Below, one piece after another: positions 44,995 to 53,105 of a DNA stretch of 64,000 nucleotides (position 1 is the first letter of the stretch; each line of letters starts with the position of its first letter). Source of the DNA: Nocardioides ganghwensis (GTDB taxonomy: Bacteria > Actinomycetota > Actinomycetes > Propionibacteriales > Nocardioidaceae); assembly GCF_014779655.1 (NCBI RefSeq), contig NZ_JACXYX010000010.1:62001-126000 (forward strand), written 5' to 3'. The notes under the pieces are model-generated. The model worked only from the letters and a program-made list of their open reading frames with translations, was not told the DNA's origin and did not search any database. The position numbers and the translations under genes were made by a program.

Positions 44995-45780
44995 ATGACT
45001 CCCGAAGACCTCGCCGCCGTCGGCCTCCGCCTCGACATCGACGGCCAGGTGGCCACGGTGACCCTCGACCGTCCCGAGGTCCGCAACGCGCAGACTCCCG
45101 CGATGTGGATCGCGCTGGGCGAGATCGGCCGCACGCTGCCGCACGACGTCCGGGTCGTCGTGGTGACGGGGGAGGGGGAGACCTTCTCCGCCGGGCTCGA
45201 CCGGGCCATGCTCGACCCGTCGACGGCCGGCCAGGAGAGCGTCGTCGGCCTGCTGGCGCTCAGTGACGACGAGGCCGCCGCACGCATCGACGAGTTCCAG
45301 GGCGGCTTCACCTGGCTGCGCGACCCGCGCTTCGTCTCGATCGCCAAGGTGCGCGGCCACGCCATCGGCGCCGGCTTCCAGCTCGCCCTGTCGTGCGACC
45401 TCCGGGTGGTCGCCGACGACGCCAAGTTCTCCATGAAGGAGTCGGCCCTCGGCCTGGTGCCCGACCTCACCGGCACCAAGCCCCTGGTCGAGCACGTCGG
45501 CTACGCCCGGGCGCTGGAGATCTGCGCCACCGCGCGGGTCGTGCCCGCCGAGGAGGCGGTCCGCATCGGGCTGGCCACTGCATCGGTGCCCTCCGCCGAC
45601 CTCGACGCGGCGGTCGCCGACCTGGCCGCCGCCCTGGTCGCCCCGATGCCCGGCGTCGTGGCCGAGACCAAGACGCTGCTCCAGGGGGCGGCCGACCGCG
45701 ACCTCGACGAGCAGCGCCGGCTCGAGCGGGAGGCGCAGGTACGCCGCTTCCGCGCCGTGGCGGCCGCCCTCGCGGACTGA
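44995..45780 (+). CDS. Enoyl-CoA hydratase/isomerase family protein
   Basis: 261 residues. Crotonase fold: VATVTLDRPEVRNAQ near residue 18, GEGETFSAGLDR near 60 forming the first oxyanion loop, and GHAIGAGFQLALSCDLRV near 120 with the second. Family members act on acyl-CoA thioesters in fatty acid or side-chain breakdown. KESALGLVPDLTG near 148 lacks a second clear catalytic Glu at the classical site, so isomerase or other activity is possible. Context matches mycobacterial echA12-Rv1473. Confidence 0.85.
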   Translation: MTPEDLAAVGLRLDIDGQVATVTLDRPEVRNAQTPAMWIALGEIGRTLPHDVRVVVVTGEGETFSAGLDRAMLDPSTAGQESVVGLLALSDDEAAARIDEFQGGFTWLRDPRFVSIAKVRGHAIGAGFQLALSCDLRVVADDAKFSMKESALGLVPDLTGTKPLVEHVGYARALEICATARVVPAEEAVRIGLATASVPSADLDAAVADLAAALVAPMPGVVAETKTLLQGAADRDLDEQRRLEREAQVRRFRAVAAALAD

Positions 45781-45855
45781 TCGTCGTACCCCTCAGGAAC
45801 ACTGGGGTCCACCGGGGCGTTCTGCCTGGGTCGGACGGGCAGAGGGAGAAGACGT

Positions 45856-47748
45856 ATGTCGATGGGACCGGGGGCAGGTGGCCCTCCGTGGCGGTTCCTG
45901 CGCAGCGACCGGAGCGTCATCGACAACAAGATCGAGCGCCAGACCGTACGCCGGGTCCTGGGGTTCGCCCGACCGCACCGGCGCCTGATCACCGCGTTCC
46001 TCGCGGTCACGGTCGTCGACGCCGCCCTCGTGGTGGCTCCGCCGCTGCTGCTCAAGGCGATCATCGACGACGGGGTCCGCACGGGCGACGTCTCGCTGGT
46101 GGTCTGGCTCGCCGCCCTCGTCGCCGTCGTCGCGGTGGTCGACGCGGGTTTCGGGCTGATCACCGGGTGGCTGTCCAGCCGCATCGGTGAGGGATTGATC
46201 TACGACCTGCGCACGCAGGTGTTCGCGCACGTCCAGCGGCAGTCGCTCGCCTTCTTCACCCGGACGCAGACCGGCGCGCTGGTGAGCCGCCTCAACAACG
46301 ACGTGATCGGCGCCCAGCGCGCCTTCACCTCGACGCTCCAGGGCACGGTGTCCAACATCATCGCCGCCGTCGTGGTGGGCGTGACGATGCTGTTCCTCAG
46401 CTGGCCCGTCACGGTGCTGTGCCTCGCGCTCTTCCCGATCCTGCTGGTGGCCTCACGCCTGGTCGGCGCGAGGCTGGCCGACCTGTCGCGCCAGCAGATG
46501 GACGGCAACGCCGACCTCGGCAACGCCATGACGGAGCGGTTCAACGTCGGCGGCGCGATGCTGCTCAAGCTCTTCGGACGGCGCGAGGCCGAGGACGTCG
46601 CCTACGCCCGCAAGGCCGCGGTCGTGCGCGACCTCGGCGTGCGCATATCGCTGCTGACCCGGATCTTCTTCGCGGCCATGACGCTGGTGCCGCAGCTGGC
46701 CACGGCGCTCGTCTACGGCATCGGCGGCTGGCTGGCCATCCGCGGGGACCTGTCGGTCGGCACGATCGTCGCGCTCGGAGTGCTGCTCACCCGGCTGCTC
46801 GGCCCCCTCCAGGGCCTCTCCAACGTCCGCATCGACGTGATGACTGCGCTGGTCAGCTTCGACCGGGTCTTCGAGGTGCTCGACCTGCCGTCGCTCATCC
46901 GCGAGAAGCCCGACGCGGTCGTCCTGCCTCCCTCCGCCTCCCGGCTCGAGTTCGACCACGTCGCCTTCACCTATCCCCGGGCCGACGAGATCTCCCTCGC
47001 CTCGCTGGAGACGGTGGCGCGCACCGAGTCCCGCGACACGGGCCGCGTGCTGCACGACGTCACCTTCACCGCCGAGCCCGGGCAGATGGTCGCCCTCGTC
47101 GGGCCGTCCGGCGCCGGCAAGACCACGGTCACCCACCTCGTCGCGCGCCTCTACGACGTCGAGTCGGGTGCGGTGCGCGTCGGCGGCCACGACGTCCGCG
47201 ACGTCACGCTCCAGTCGCTGGAGGACGTCGTCGGCTACGTCACCCAGGACGCGCACATGTTCCACGACACCATCCGCGCCAACCTGCTCTACGCCCGTCC
47301 GGACGCCGTCGAGCCCGACATCTGGGCGGCCCTCGAGGCCGCGCAGATCGCGGCGCTGGTGCGGGCCCTGCCCGACGGCCTGGACACGGTCGTGGGCGAC
47401 CGGGGCTACCGGCTCAGCGGCGGCGAGCGGCAGCGCCTGGCGATCGCGCGGCTGCTGCTCAAGGCGCCCGCCGTCGTCGTCCTCGACGAGGCGACCGCGC
47501 ACCTCGACAGCGAGTCCGAGGCCGCGGTCCAGCAGGCGCTCGACGCCGCGCTCGAGGGGCGTACGTCCCTGGTCATCGCCCACCGGCTCTCCACCGTGCG
47601 CAACGCCGACCTGATCCTCGTCCTCGACGACGGTCGCGTCGTCCAGCAGGGCACCCACGCCGAGCTGCTGGCCGCCGGCGGGCTCTACGCCACCCTCCAC
47701 GCGACCCAGTTCCGCGAGGCGAGGACCGAGTCCACCATCGCTGGTTAG
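45856..47748 (+). CDS. ABC exporter, fused membrane and ATPase domains
   Basis: 630 residues. Six-helix ABC membrane domain in residues about 35-330 (coupling loops around [24 protein letters not shown]), then an ATPase domain with GPSGAGKTT near 417, [15 protein letters not shown] near 522, [12 protein letters not shown] and [11 protein letters not shown]. An extra segment before the Walker A ([18 protein letters not shown]) lengthens the linker. Probably homodimerises or pairs with a partner; substrate unknown. Its stop shares the TAG of the promoter box of the following pseudogene. Confidence 0.92.
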   Translation: MSMGPGAGGPPWRFLRSDRSVIDNKIERQTVRRVLGFARPHRRLITAFLAVTVVDAALVVAPPLLLKAIIDDGVRTGDVSLVVWLAALVAVVAVVDAGFGLITGWLSSRIGEGLIYDLRTQVFAHVQRQSLAFFTRTQTGALVSRLNNDVIGAQRAFTSTLQGTVSNIIAAVVVGVTMLFLSWPVTVLCLALFPILLVASRLVGARLADLSRQQMDGNADLGNAMTERFNVGGAMLLKLFGRREAEDVAYARKAAVVRDLGVRISLLTRIFFAAMTLVPQLATALVYGIGGWLAIRGDLSVGTIVALGVLLTRLLGPLQGLSNVRIDVMTALVSFDRVFEVLDLPSLIREKPDAVVLPPSASRLEFDHVAFTYPRADEISLASLETVARTESRDTGRVLHDVTFTAEPGQMVALVGPSGAGKTTVTHLVARLYDVESGAVRVGGHDVRDVTLQSLEDVVGYVTQDAHMFHDTIRANLLYARPDAVEPDIWAALEAAQIAALVRALPDGLDTVVGDRGYRLSGGERQRLAIARLLLKAPAVVVLDEATAHLDSESEAAVQQALDAALEGRTSLVIAHRLSTVRNADLILVLDDGRVVQQGTHAELLAAGGLYATLHATQFREARTESTIAG

Positions 47749-47751
47749 GTT
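47746..47751 (+). promoter_or_regulatory. -10 box TAGGTT marking the dead SDR start
   Basis: TAGGTT is followed by exactly 6 nt and then CTG-GAC-CTC-CAG-CTG-ACG, which reads (L)DLQLT, a common SDR N-terminus. The usual start codon appears replaced by CTG. Confidence 0.4.
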
Positions 47752-47757
47752 GGGCGC

Positions 47758-48091
47758 CTGGACCTCCAGCTGACGCGGAGGTGCGTGGGTCGTGCTCTCG
47801 GGCCGCCCCCAGGAGTCGCTGGGGCTGCGTCCGCGCCTCGCGATGGTCGCCAAGACCCTCGCCGACGAGCTGGGCCCGCGCGGCGTACGGGTCAACGGCC
47901 TGCTGCCGGGCCGCATCGCCACCGGTCGGGTGGCCGAGCTCGACGCCACGGCCGGCGCGACGATCCCGCTCGACCGCTACGGCGAGCCCGAGGAGTTCGG
48001 GGCGGTCGCGGCCTTCGTGCTCTCGCCGGCGGCGTCATTCCTGACGGGCGTGATGCTCCCGGTCGACGGCGGTCTCCTCCGCGCCCACTGA
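47758..48091 (+). pseudogene. Short-chain dehydrogenase/reductase remnant with internal deletion
   Basis: The C-terminal third of an SDR is intact from about 47804 to 48091: VAKTLADELGPRGVRVNGLLPGRIAT and ASFLTGVMLPVDGG. The NAD-binding GxxxGxG segment and the YxxxK active site are missing. Six codons of an SDR-like N-terminus (47758-47775) sit directly behind a -10 box but in a different frame from the C-terminal part, so roughly half of the gene has been deleted out of frame. A GTG at 47792 could still give a 99-residue fragment. The 3' end overlaps the convergent SURF1 gene by 57 bp. Confidence 0.75.
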
Positions 48092-48955
48092 CCGGTCGCC
48101 CGGCTCGTCCCCCGGCTCCGCGCCCGAGTCGAGCCGCTCGCGCAGGGTGCGGCGCCGCGCCCGCGCGGGCTCGACCCGTCCCGGGGCGGTGCGCTCGGGG
48201 GTCTGTGCCTGGTTGTTCCCCCAGGGGCCGCGCCCGCCGCGCCACTCGTCGTAGATGAGGTAGAAGAACCCGAAGATCGCCAGCGCCCCGAAGAACCACC
48301 ACTGGAGGCCGTAGAAGAAGTGCGGACCCTCGTCGAGCTCGGGCAGCTCGACAGGCACCAGGGGCGTCTCCGGCTCGGGGGACTCCGAGCGCAGGTCCAC
48401 CCAGCCGCCGAGCACCTCGCGGCCGAGGGCCTCGCCGATGCGTCGGCTGTCGACGGCGCGGGTCGACCGGTCGGCGACCTCGGTGCTGTCGCCCTCGGCG
48501 TCGCGGCGCACCCACCCGGTCACGGTGACCTCGCCCGCCGGCGGCGCCGGCACGTCGGCGGTGGTCGCGCCCCGGTTGTCCGTGGCGTACCAGCCGCGGT
48601 CCACCAGCAGGCTGGTGCCGTCGGCCAGCTCGAGCGGGACGACGACGTCGACGCCGGCGGCGCCCTCGCGGGTGCGGTAGCGCACGATCACGGTGTCCTC
48701 GACCGCGTAGGTGCCGGTGGCCTCGACGATGCGCCACTCGTCGGCGAGGGCGACGTCCCGCCCGGGCGCCAGCACCTCGGCGACGGGGGCCGGGCCGGAC
48801 TCCTCGTTGCGCTGGATGATCTCGTTGCGTTCCTGGCGGTCCTCGAGGCGGTGGAACTGCCATTCGCCGAGCCGCCAGGCGACCCAGGCCAGCGCGACGA
48901 CGACGAGTGCGAAGACGATCCAGCGGCGCGAGAGCAGGAACCGCAGCTTGTGCAC
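48035..48955 (-). CDS. SURF1-family cytochrome oxidase assembly protein
   Basis: 306 residues from a GTG at 48955. Two membrane helices, near residues 12-30 (RRWIVFALVVVALAWVAWRLGEWQ) and 222-242 (FYGLQWWFFGALAIFGFFYLIYDEWR), enclose an extracytoplasmic domain with VVVPLELADGTSLLVDRGWYA and GWVDLRSE. SURF1 helps insert haem a into oxidase, consistent with ctaA and ctaB in the window. The C-terminal 60 residues are polar and Arg/Glu-rich, an actinobacterial extension overlapping the SDR remnant on the other strand. Confidence 0.88.
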   Translation of the reverse strand: MHKLRFLLSRRWIVFALVVVALAWVAWRLGEWQFHRLEDRQERNEIIQRNEESGPAPVAEVLAPGRDVALADEWRIVEATGTYAVEDTVIVRYRTREGAAGVDVVVPLELADGTSLLVDRGWYATDNRGATTADVPAPPAGEVTVTGWVRRDAEGDSTEVADRSTRAVDSRRIGEALGREVLGGWVDLRSESPEPETPLVPVELPELDEGPHFFYGLQWWFFGALAIFGFFYLIYDEWRGGRGPWGNNQAQTPERTAPGRVEPARARRRTLRERLDSGAEPGDEPGDRSVGAEETAVDREHHARQE

Positions 48956-48961
48956 GCGTCG

Positions 48962-48967
48962 AGGCTA
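48962..48967 (-). promoter_or_regulatory. -10 box TAGCCT, 6 nt before the SURF1 start
   Basis: On the minus strand TAGCCT is followed by 6 nt and the GTG at 48955. Back to back with the moaA promoter. Confidence 0.5.
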
Positions 48968-49012
48968 TCCGGCGCTTCCTGAGCGTACGGCGGGTGCCTC
49001 GGGCCCGCTCGT

Positions 49013-49018
49013 TAGACT
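49013..49018 (+). promoter_or_regulatory. -10 box TAGACT deciding the moaA start
   Basis: TAGACT is immediately before one GTG (49019) and 6 nt before a second (49025). The second fits the leaderless spacing seen elsewhere in the window and is therefore preferred. Confidence 0.5.
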
Positions 49019-49024
49019 GTGACA

Positions 49025-50014
49025 GTGACGACACCGCTGGCAGACCGCTTCGGACGCGTGGCCACGGATCTTCGTGTCTCGCTGACCGACCGCTGCAACC
49101 TCCGCTGCAACTACTGCATGCCCGCGGAGGGCCTGGACTGGCTGCCCACCGACCAGACGCTCACCGACGACGAGGTCGTCCGGTTGATCACCATCGGCGT
49201 CGAACGCCTCGGCATCCGCGAGGTGCGCTTCACCGGCGGCGAGCCGCTCCTGCGCCGCGGCCTGGTCGACATCGTGGCCCGTACGCACGCGCTCGGCGTG
49301 GAGACGTCGCTGACCACCAACGCGCTCGGGCTGTCCCGCACCGCGCAGGCCCTCGCCGACGCCGGGCTCGACCGGATCAACGCCAGCATCGACTCGGTGC
49401 GTCCGGAGACCTTCGCGACGATCACCCGTCGCGACCGCCTCGCCGACGTGGTCGCCGGCCTGGAGGCCGCGAAGGCCGCCGGGCTCGGTCCGTTGAAGCT
49501 CAACGCGGTGCTGCTGCGCGGCACCAACGACGACCAGGCCGCCGAGCTGCTCCGCTGGAGCGTCCAGCACGGCTACGAGCTGCGGTTCATCGAGCAGATG
49601 CCGCTCGACGCCCAGCACGACTGGAGCCGGGCCGAGATGGTGACCGCCGACGAGATCTTCGACGCGCTGTCGGCCGAGTTCACCCTGACGCCCCACGGGC
49701 AGCCGCGGGGGAGCGCGCCCGCCGAGCTGTTCGACGTCGACGGTGGCCCGGCGACCGTGGGCATCATCGCCTCGGTCACCCGCCCGTTCTGTGGCGACTG
49801 CGACCGCGTCCGCCTCACCGCCGACGGCCAGGTGCGCAACTGCCTGTTCGCCCGCGAGGAGTCCGACCTCCGTACGGCGCTGCGCTCCGGTGCCGGTGAC
49901 GAGGAGATCGCCGAGCGATGGGTGATCGCCATGCGCGGCAAGCGCGCCGGGCACGGGATCGACGACGTGACCTTCCTCCAGCCCGACCGGCCCATGTCCG
50001 CCATCGGGGGATGA
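49025..50014 (+). CDS. moaA: GTP 3',8-cyclase MoaA
   Basis: 329 residues from the GTG at 49025 (a GTG at 49019 would add two). Radical SAM enzyme, first step of molybdenum cofactor synthesis. The SAM cluster motif [10 protein letters not shown] near residue 24, [12 protein letters not shown] near 72, the second cluster motif CGDCDRVRL with RNCLF near 260-278, and the C-terminal Gly-Gly needed for activity are all present. No other moa gene is adjacent. The stop overlaps the next gene (ATGA). Confidence 0.95.
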   Translation: MTTPLADRFGRVATDLRVSLTDRCNLRCNYCMPAEGLDWLPTDQTLTDDEVVRLITIGVERLGIREVRFTGGEPLLRRGLVDIVARTHALGVETSLTTNALGLSRTAQALADAGLDRINASIDSVRPETFATITRRDRLADVVAGLEAAKAAGLGPLKLNAVLLRGTNDDQAAELLRWSVQHGYELRFIEQMPLDAQHDWSRAEMVTADEIFDALSAEFTLTPHGQPRGSAPAELFDVDGGPATVGIIASVTRPFCGDCDRVRLTADGQVRNCLFAREESDLRTALRSGAGDEEIAERWVIAMRGKRAGHGIDDVTFLQPDRPMSAIGG

Positions 50015-50454
50015 GCGAGGTCGACCCCGCACCGGCACCGTTCAGCTCCTGGTTCGGCCCGATCCCCCCGTGGAGGTTCGCGATCTTCGCGGCTGTCGGG
50101 ACAGCTGCACACCTCGCCCTGCCCCACGTGCTCGAGGAGGCGGAGATCCGCCCTCTCCTGCTGGTCGGCGTCCTCGCCGGCGGCACCGCACTGGGCGTCC
50201 CGATGGGGCGCCACGACGCACGGCGGTCCCTGCGCCCCCGCAGGCCTCACCGTGCCGGCCTCCCCGGCGCCGGCACCATCATGGTCGGCCTCACCGGCAC
50301 GGCGCTGGTCCTCGCGCAGACGCTGTCCGACGCCGTCGCGGTGCACCTGCCCCTGGTGCTGGCGGCCATCGGTGCTGCGGGAGCCGGCGGCGCGTGGACG
50401 CGGGACCGCTCCATCCGCCGGATCAGTCGCTCGTGCGGCAGATCGCGCCCCTGA
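50011..50454 (+). CDS. Small membrane protein, function unknown
   Basis: 147 residues from the ATG inside the moaA stop. Hydrophobic segments near residues 20-40 ([18 protein letters not shown]), 47-62 ([17 protein letters not shown]) and 85-125 (two helices: [31 protein letters not shown]) with an Arg-rich loop between. No family recognised. Translational coupling to moaA suggests co-expression but not necessarily a shared pathway. Confidence 0.6.
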   Translation: MSEVDPAPAPFSSWFGPIPPWRFAIFAAVGTAAHLALPHVLEEAEIRPLLLVGVLAGGTALGVPMGRHDARRSLRPRRPHRAGLPGAGTIMVGLTGTALVLAQTLSDAVAVHLPLVLAAIGAAGAGGAWTRDRSIRRISRSCGRSRP

Positions 50455-50476
50455 GACGCGAGTGCGGAGGCCGGAA

Positions 50477-50494
50477 CCGCCGCACGTGCGGCGG
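50477..50494. terminator. Perfect 18-bp palindrome between convergent genes
   Basis: CCGCCGCACGTGCGGCGG folds as a 7-bp stem with an ACGT loop in either direction, placed between the ends of two convergent genes. A bidirectional terminator is the simplest reading, though no T-tract follows. Confidence 0.6.
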
Positions 50495-50497
50495 CAG

Positions 50498-50701
50498 TCA
50501 GCCCGCCGGAGAGTGTGGAACGACGTCCTTCAGGAACCCTCGCGCCCCGAGGAAGTCCGAGAGCGAGGAGCGGTGCTCGTCGCACGCGAGCCACGACTTG
50601 CGGCGCTCGGGGGTGTGGATCTTCGGGTTGTTCCACTGCAGGTCCCACACGGCGTCGGCCTGGCAGCCCTTGGCCGAGCAGATGTCGCGGTCGAGGTCCA
50701 T
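50498..50701 (-). CDS. Small conserved actinobacterial protein, putative zinc binding
   Basis: 67 residues from the ATG at 50701, with GGAGGAGG upstream. MDLDRDICSAKGCQADA gives a Cys-x4-Cys pair and WLACDEH a Cys-x2-His, a plausible zinc site; WNNPKIHTPERRKSWL and LSDFLGARGFL are the conserved core in related actinobacteria. No function is known to me. A 15-bp perfect hairpin lies in its leader. Confidence 0.7.
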   Translation of the reverse strand: MDLDRDICSAKGCQADAVWDLQWNNPKIHTPERRKSWLACDEHRSSLSDFLGARGFLKDVVPHSPAG

Positions 50702-50735
50702 CGACGTCCTCCTCCGGGCGTACGTGGTGCAAAGA

Positions 50736-50776
50736 GAAGTGCCGGACAGCCACGGGGGGAAGCTGTCCGGCACTTC
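50736..50776. other. 15-bp perfect hairpin in the leader of the small zinc-binding-like gene
   Basis: GAAGTGCCGGACAGC (50736-50750) pairs completely with its complement at 50762-50776 across an 11-nt loop. In the minus-strand leader it lies 35 nt before the start codon and, in transcription order, is followed by TCTTTG. It may be a terminator for the upstream gene, an attenuator, or a mobile-type repeat; its GAAGTGCC edge recalls the 32-bp repeats at 17.1 kb. Confidence 0.8.
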
Positions 50777-50836
50777 GACGCTGACGCAGACGGGGGATGC
50801 TGCGCTCGCAGTAAAGATCATTCCATGGGACTGGGT

Positions 50837-50865
50837 GAAAACCAAACTTTAGACACGGCCGTGTC
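50837..50865 (-). terminator. Intrinsic-terminator-like palindrome after the DUF3099 gene
   Basis: On the minus strand GACACGGCCGTGTC (a perfect 14-bp palindrome at 50852-50865) is followed by TAAAGTTTGGTTTT, a rare T-rich run in this genome, 14 nt after the stop codon. Confidence 0.6.
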
Positions 50866-50878
50866 GGGCGGTATTTCC

Positions 50879-51169
50879 TCAGTCTTCGTCGCTGCGAGCC
50901 GTCAGTTCGTGTGCCCCGGCGCCGTCAGGAAGCCTGAATCCGTCGTCGCGCTGGTTCTCGGCGTTGGCGACGACCACCGCGAGGAAGGGGAGGAACACGG
51001 CTGCGGCCACCAGGATCCACCGCAGCACCCCGTCCCCGACGAACACGGCGGCCAGGAAGCAGACGGTGCGGATGGTCATCGAGATGGCGTAGCGGCGCTG
51101 CCGTGTGCGCATGTCCTCGGCCGCGCTGCTGCGGGCCGTCGTGATGCGCACAGCGTCGGACTTGGCCAT
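50879..51169 (-). CDS. DUF3099-type small membrane protein
   Basis: 96 residues from the ATG at 51169. A polar Arg-rich N-terminus (MRTRQRRYAISMTIRTVC) precedes two membrane helices, VCFLAAVFVGDGVLRW and ILVAAAVFLPFLAVVVANA, then an acidic tail. This matches DUF3099 proteins common in actinobacteria; role unknown. The start is 6 nt from a TACACT -10 box. Confidence 0.7.
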   Translation of the reverse strand: MAKSDAVRITTARSSAAEDMRTRQRRYAISMTIRTVCFLAAVFVGDGVLRWILVAAAVFLPFLAVVVANAENQRDDGFRLPDGAGAHELTARSDED

Positions 51170-51175
51170 GCCTCG

Positions 51176-51181
51176 AGTGTA
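51176..51181 (-). promoter_or_regulatory. -10 box TACACT, 6 nt before the DUF3099 start
   Basis: On the minus strand TACACT, 6 nt, ATG at 51169: leaderless arrangement. Confidence 0.5.
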
Positions 51182-51230
51182 CGTCGCTAGGCTCAACCGA
51201 CCACGTGCAGCGTCGAGCAGGAGGAACCCC

Positions 51231-51443
51231 ATGTCCAACCGCACCTACCGCGTCACCGAGATCGTCGGCACCTCGCCGGACGGCATCGACCAGGCCATCC
51301 GCAACGGCATCGAGCGCGCCGGCCAGACCCTCCGCCACATCGACTGGTTCGAGGTGACCCAGATCCGCGGCCAGGCCAAGGACGGCTCGGTCGAGCACTT
51401 CCAGGTCGGGATGAAGGTCGGCTTCCGCCTCGAGGACGAGTGA
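51231..51443 (+). CDS. Dodecin flavoprotein
   Basis: 70 residues, preceded by AGGAGGAA. YRVTEIVGTSPDGIDQAI, IDWFEVTQIRGQ and HFQVGMKVGFRLED match dodecin, a dodecameric flavin or CoA storage protein. The flavin-stacking Trp (HIDWFEV) and the Gln in TQIRGQ are present. Length is exactly as in the family. Unlike many neighbours it uses a leadered start. Confidence 0.9.
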   Translation: MSNRTYRVTEIVGTSPDGIDQAIRNGIERAGQTLRHIDWFEVTQIRGQAKDGSVEHFQVGMKVGFRLEDE

Positions 51444-51497
51444 CTCCGGGACACCCCTGTGCGGCGAGGCCGTTTCGGCATACCCTCCGGTAATCAC

Positions 51498-51503
51498 TAG
51501 CGT
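51498..51503 (+). promoter_or_regulatory. -10 box TAGCGT, 7 nt before the fabG start
   Basis: TAGCGT, 7 nt, GTG at 51511: leaderless arrangement supporting this start. Confidence 0.5.
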
Positions 51504-51510
51504 CGGGAGC

Positions 51511-52248
51511 GTGAGCCAGATTCCCGGATCCAGCGCCCCCTCCGAGCCCCGTTCGGTCCTCGTGACCGGCGGCAACCGCGGCATCGGCCGTGCGATCGCC
51601 GAGGCGTTCATCGCCCAGGGCGACAAGGTGGCCGTCACCACCCGCACCGGCGGGGCGCCCGAGGGTGCCCTCGACGTGCGTTGCGACATCACCGACCCGG
51701 ACGCCGTCGAGGCGGCGTTCAAGCAGGTCGAGGAGGCGCACGGCCCGGTCGAGGTGCTGGTCGCCAACGCCGGCATCACCAAGGACACCCTGCTGCTGCG
51801 GATGAGCGAGGACGACTGGTCGTCGGTCATCGACACCAACCTCACCGGCACGTTCCGGCTGGCCAAGCGGGCCGCCAAGGGCATGCTGCGACTGCGCCGG
51901 GGCCGGATCATCCTGATCTCCTCCGTGGTCGGCCTGCTCGGCTCCGCCGGACAGGTCAACTACGCCGCGTCCAAGGCCGGCCTCGTCGGCATGGCGCGCT
52001 CGCTGGCCCGCGAGCTCGGCAGCCGCTCGATCACCACCAACGTGGTCTCGCCGGGCTTCGTCGAGACCGACATGACCGACGTGCTGACCGACGACCAGAA
52101 GGCCGCGATCAAGACGCAGGTCCCGCTGGGCCGCTACGCCTCGACGGCCGAGGTCGCCTCCGCCGTCACCTGGCTCGCGTCCGACGGCGCGGCGTACGTC
52201 ACCGGGGCCGTCATCCCGGTCGACGGCGGCCTCGGCATGGGCCACTGA
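51511..52248 (+). CDS. fabG: 3-oxoacyl-ACP reductase FabG (MabA-like)
   Basis: 245 residues from a GTG. NADPH-dependent reduction of 3-oxoacyl-ACP. TGGNRGIGRA near residue 20 (cofactor loop), NAGITKD near 90, catalytic Ser in LISSVVG near 138 and YAASKAG near 151, with VDGGLGMGH at the end. Paired with an InhA-type enoyl reductase 45 bp downstream, the mabA-inhA arrangement of mycobacteria, here in a lineage without mycolic acids. Confidence 0.93.
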   Translation: MSQIPGSSAPSEPRSVLVTGGNRGIGRAIAEAFIAQGDKVAVTTRTGGAPEGALDVRCDITDPDAVEAAFKQVEEAHGPVEVLVANAGITKDTLLLRMSEDDWSSVIDTNLTGTFRLAKRAAKGMLRLRRGRIILISSVVGLLGSAGQVNYAASKAGLVGMARSLARELGSRSITTNVVSPGFVETDMTDVLTDDQKAAIKTQVPLGRYASTAEVASAVTWLASDGAAYVTGAVIPVDGGLGMGH

Positions 52249-52293
52249 CTCCGACCACCTGACGGCCCCCGGGTCACACGAAGGGACACACTC

Positions 52294-53064
52294 ATGGGAA
52301 TCCTCGACGGCAAGCGCATCCTCGTCGCCGGCGTGACGATGGACAGCTCGATCGGCTTCGCGACCGCACGCGTCGCGCAGGAGCAGGGTGCGACCGTGCT
52401 CATCTCCAACTTCGGCCGCGCCCTCGGCATCACCAGGCGGATCGCCAAGCGGCTGCCGCAGGAGGCGCCGGTGCTCGAGCTCGACGTCACCGACGAGGCC
52501 CACCTCGCCGGCCTCGCCGACCAGGTGCGCGAGCACGTCGACGGCCTCGACGGCGTCGTGCACTCGATCGCCTACGGCAACCCGGAGACCCTGCTCGGCG
52601 GCAAGTTCATGGACGGTCCCTGGGAGGACGTGGCCCAGGCCGTGCAGGTCTCGGCCTACTCCCTCAAGTCGCTCGCCGTCGCGACCAGGCCGCTGCTCTC
52701 GCGCGGTTCGTCCATCGTCGGGCTGACCTTCGACGCCACCACCGCGTGGCCGGCGTACGACTGGATGGGCGTGGCGAAGGCCGCGCTGGAGAACACCAGC
52801 CGCTACGTCGCCCGCGACCTCGGCCCGGAGGGGATCCGCTGCAACCTCGTCTCAGCCGGCCCGCTGAAGACGCTGGCCGCGAAGGCGATCCCGGGCTTCG
52901 AGGACCTCGAGTCGGCGTGGAAGGACCGCGCCCCGCTCGGTTGGGACGAGTCCGACCACACGCCGACCGCGCAGGCCGTGGTGGCGCTGCTGAGCGACTT
53001 CTTCCCGGCGACCACCGGCGAGATCGTCCACGTCGACGGCGGCTTCCACGCCATGGGACTCTAG
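52294..53064 (+). CDS. fabI: Enoyl-ACP reductase FabI (InhA-like)
   Basis: 256 residues with GAAGGGA upstream. NADH-dependent reduction of the enoyl-ACP double bond, last step of fatty acid elongation. GVTMDSSIGF near residue 13 is the divergent cofactor loop of FabI/InhA; GLTFDATTAWPAYDWMGVAKAALE near 145-168 contains the catalytic Tyr and Lys; HVDGGFHAMGL closes the protein. Closest in style to InhA. Confidence 0.93.
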   Translation: MGILDGKRILVAGVTMDSSIGFATARVAQEQGATVLISNFGRALGITRRIAKRLPQEAPVLELDVTDEAHLAGLADQVREHVDGLDGVVHSIAYGNPETLLGGKFMDGPWEDVAQAVQVSAYSLKSLAVATRPLLSRGSSIVGLTFDATTAWPAYDWMGVAKAALENTSRYVARDLGPEGIRCNLVSAGPLKTLAAKAIPGFEDLESAWKDRAPLGWDESDHTPTAQAVVALLSDFFPATTGEIVHVDGGFHAMGL

Positions 53065-53093
53065 GGGCCTGTGGGCAGCGGGCCGGCCTTCGG

Positions 53094-53099
53094 TAGTTT
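53094..53099 (+). promoter_or_regulatory. -10 box TAGTTT, 6 nt before the Mur ligase start
   Basis: TAGTTT, 6 nt, GTG at 53106: leaderless arrangement, separating this gene from fabG-fabI. Confidence 0.5.
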
Positions 53100-53105
53100 C
53101 CCCCG

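Noticed and set aside
47785-48258. Alternative long frame over the SDR remnant and SURF1 tail
   Set aside because: Its product is Arg/Pro/Gly-rich without similarity; the SDR C-terminus is clearly in the other frame.
48956-49018. Molybdenum cofactor riboswitch before moaA
   Set aside because: The gap is only about 60 bp and a -10 box touches the start codon, leaving no room for a leader.
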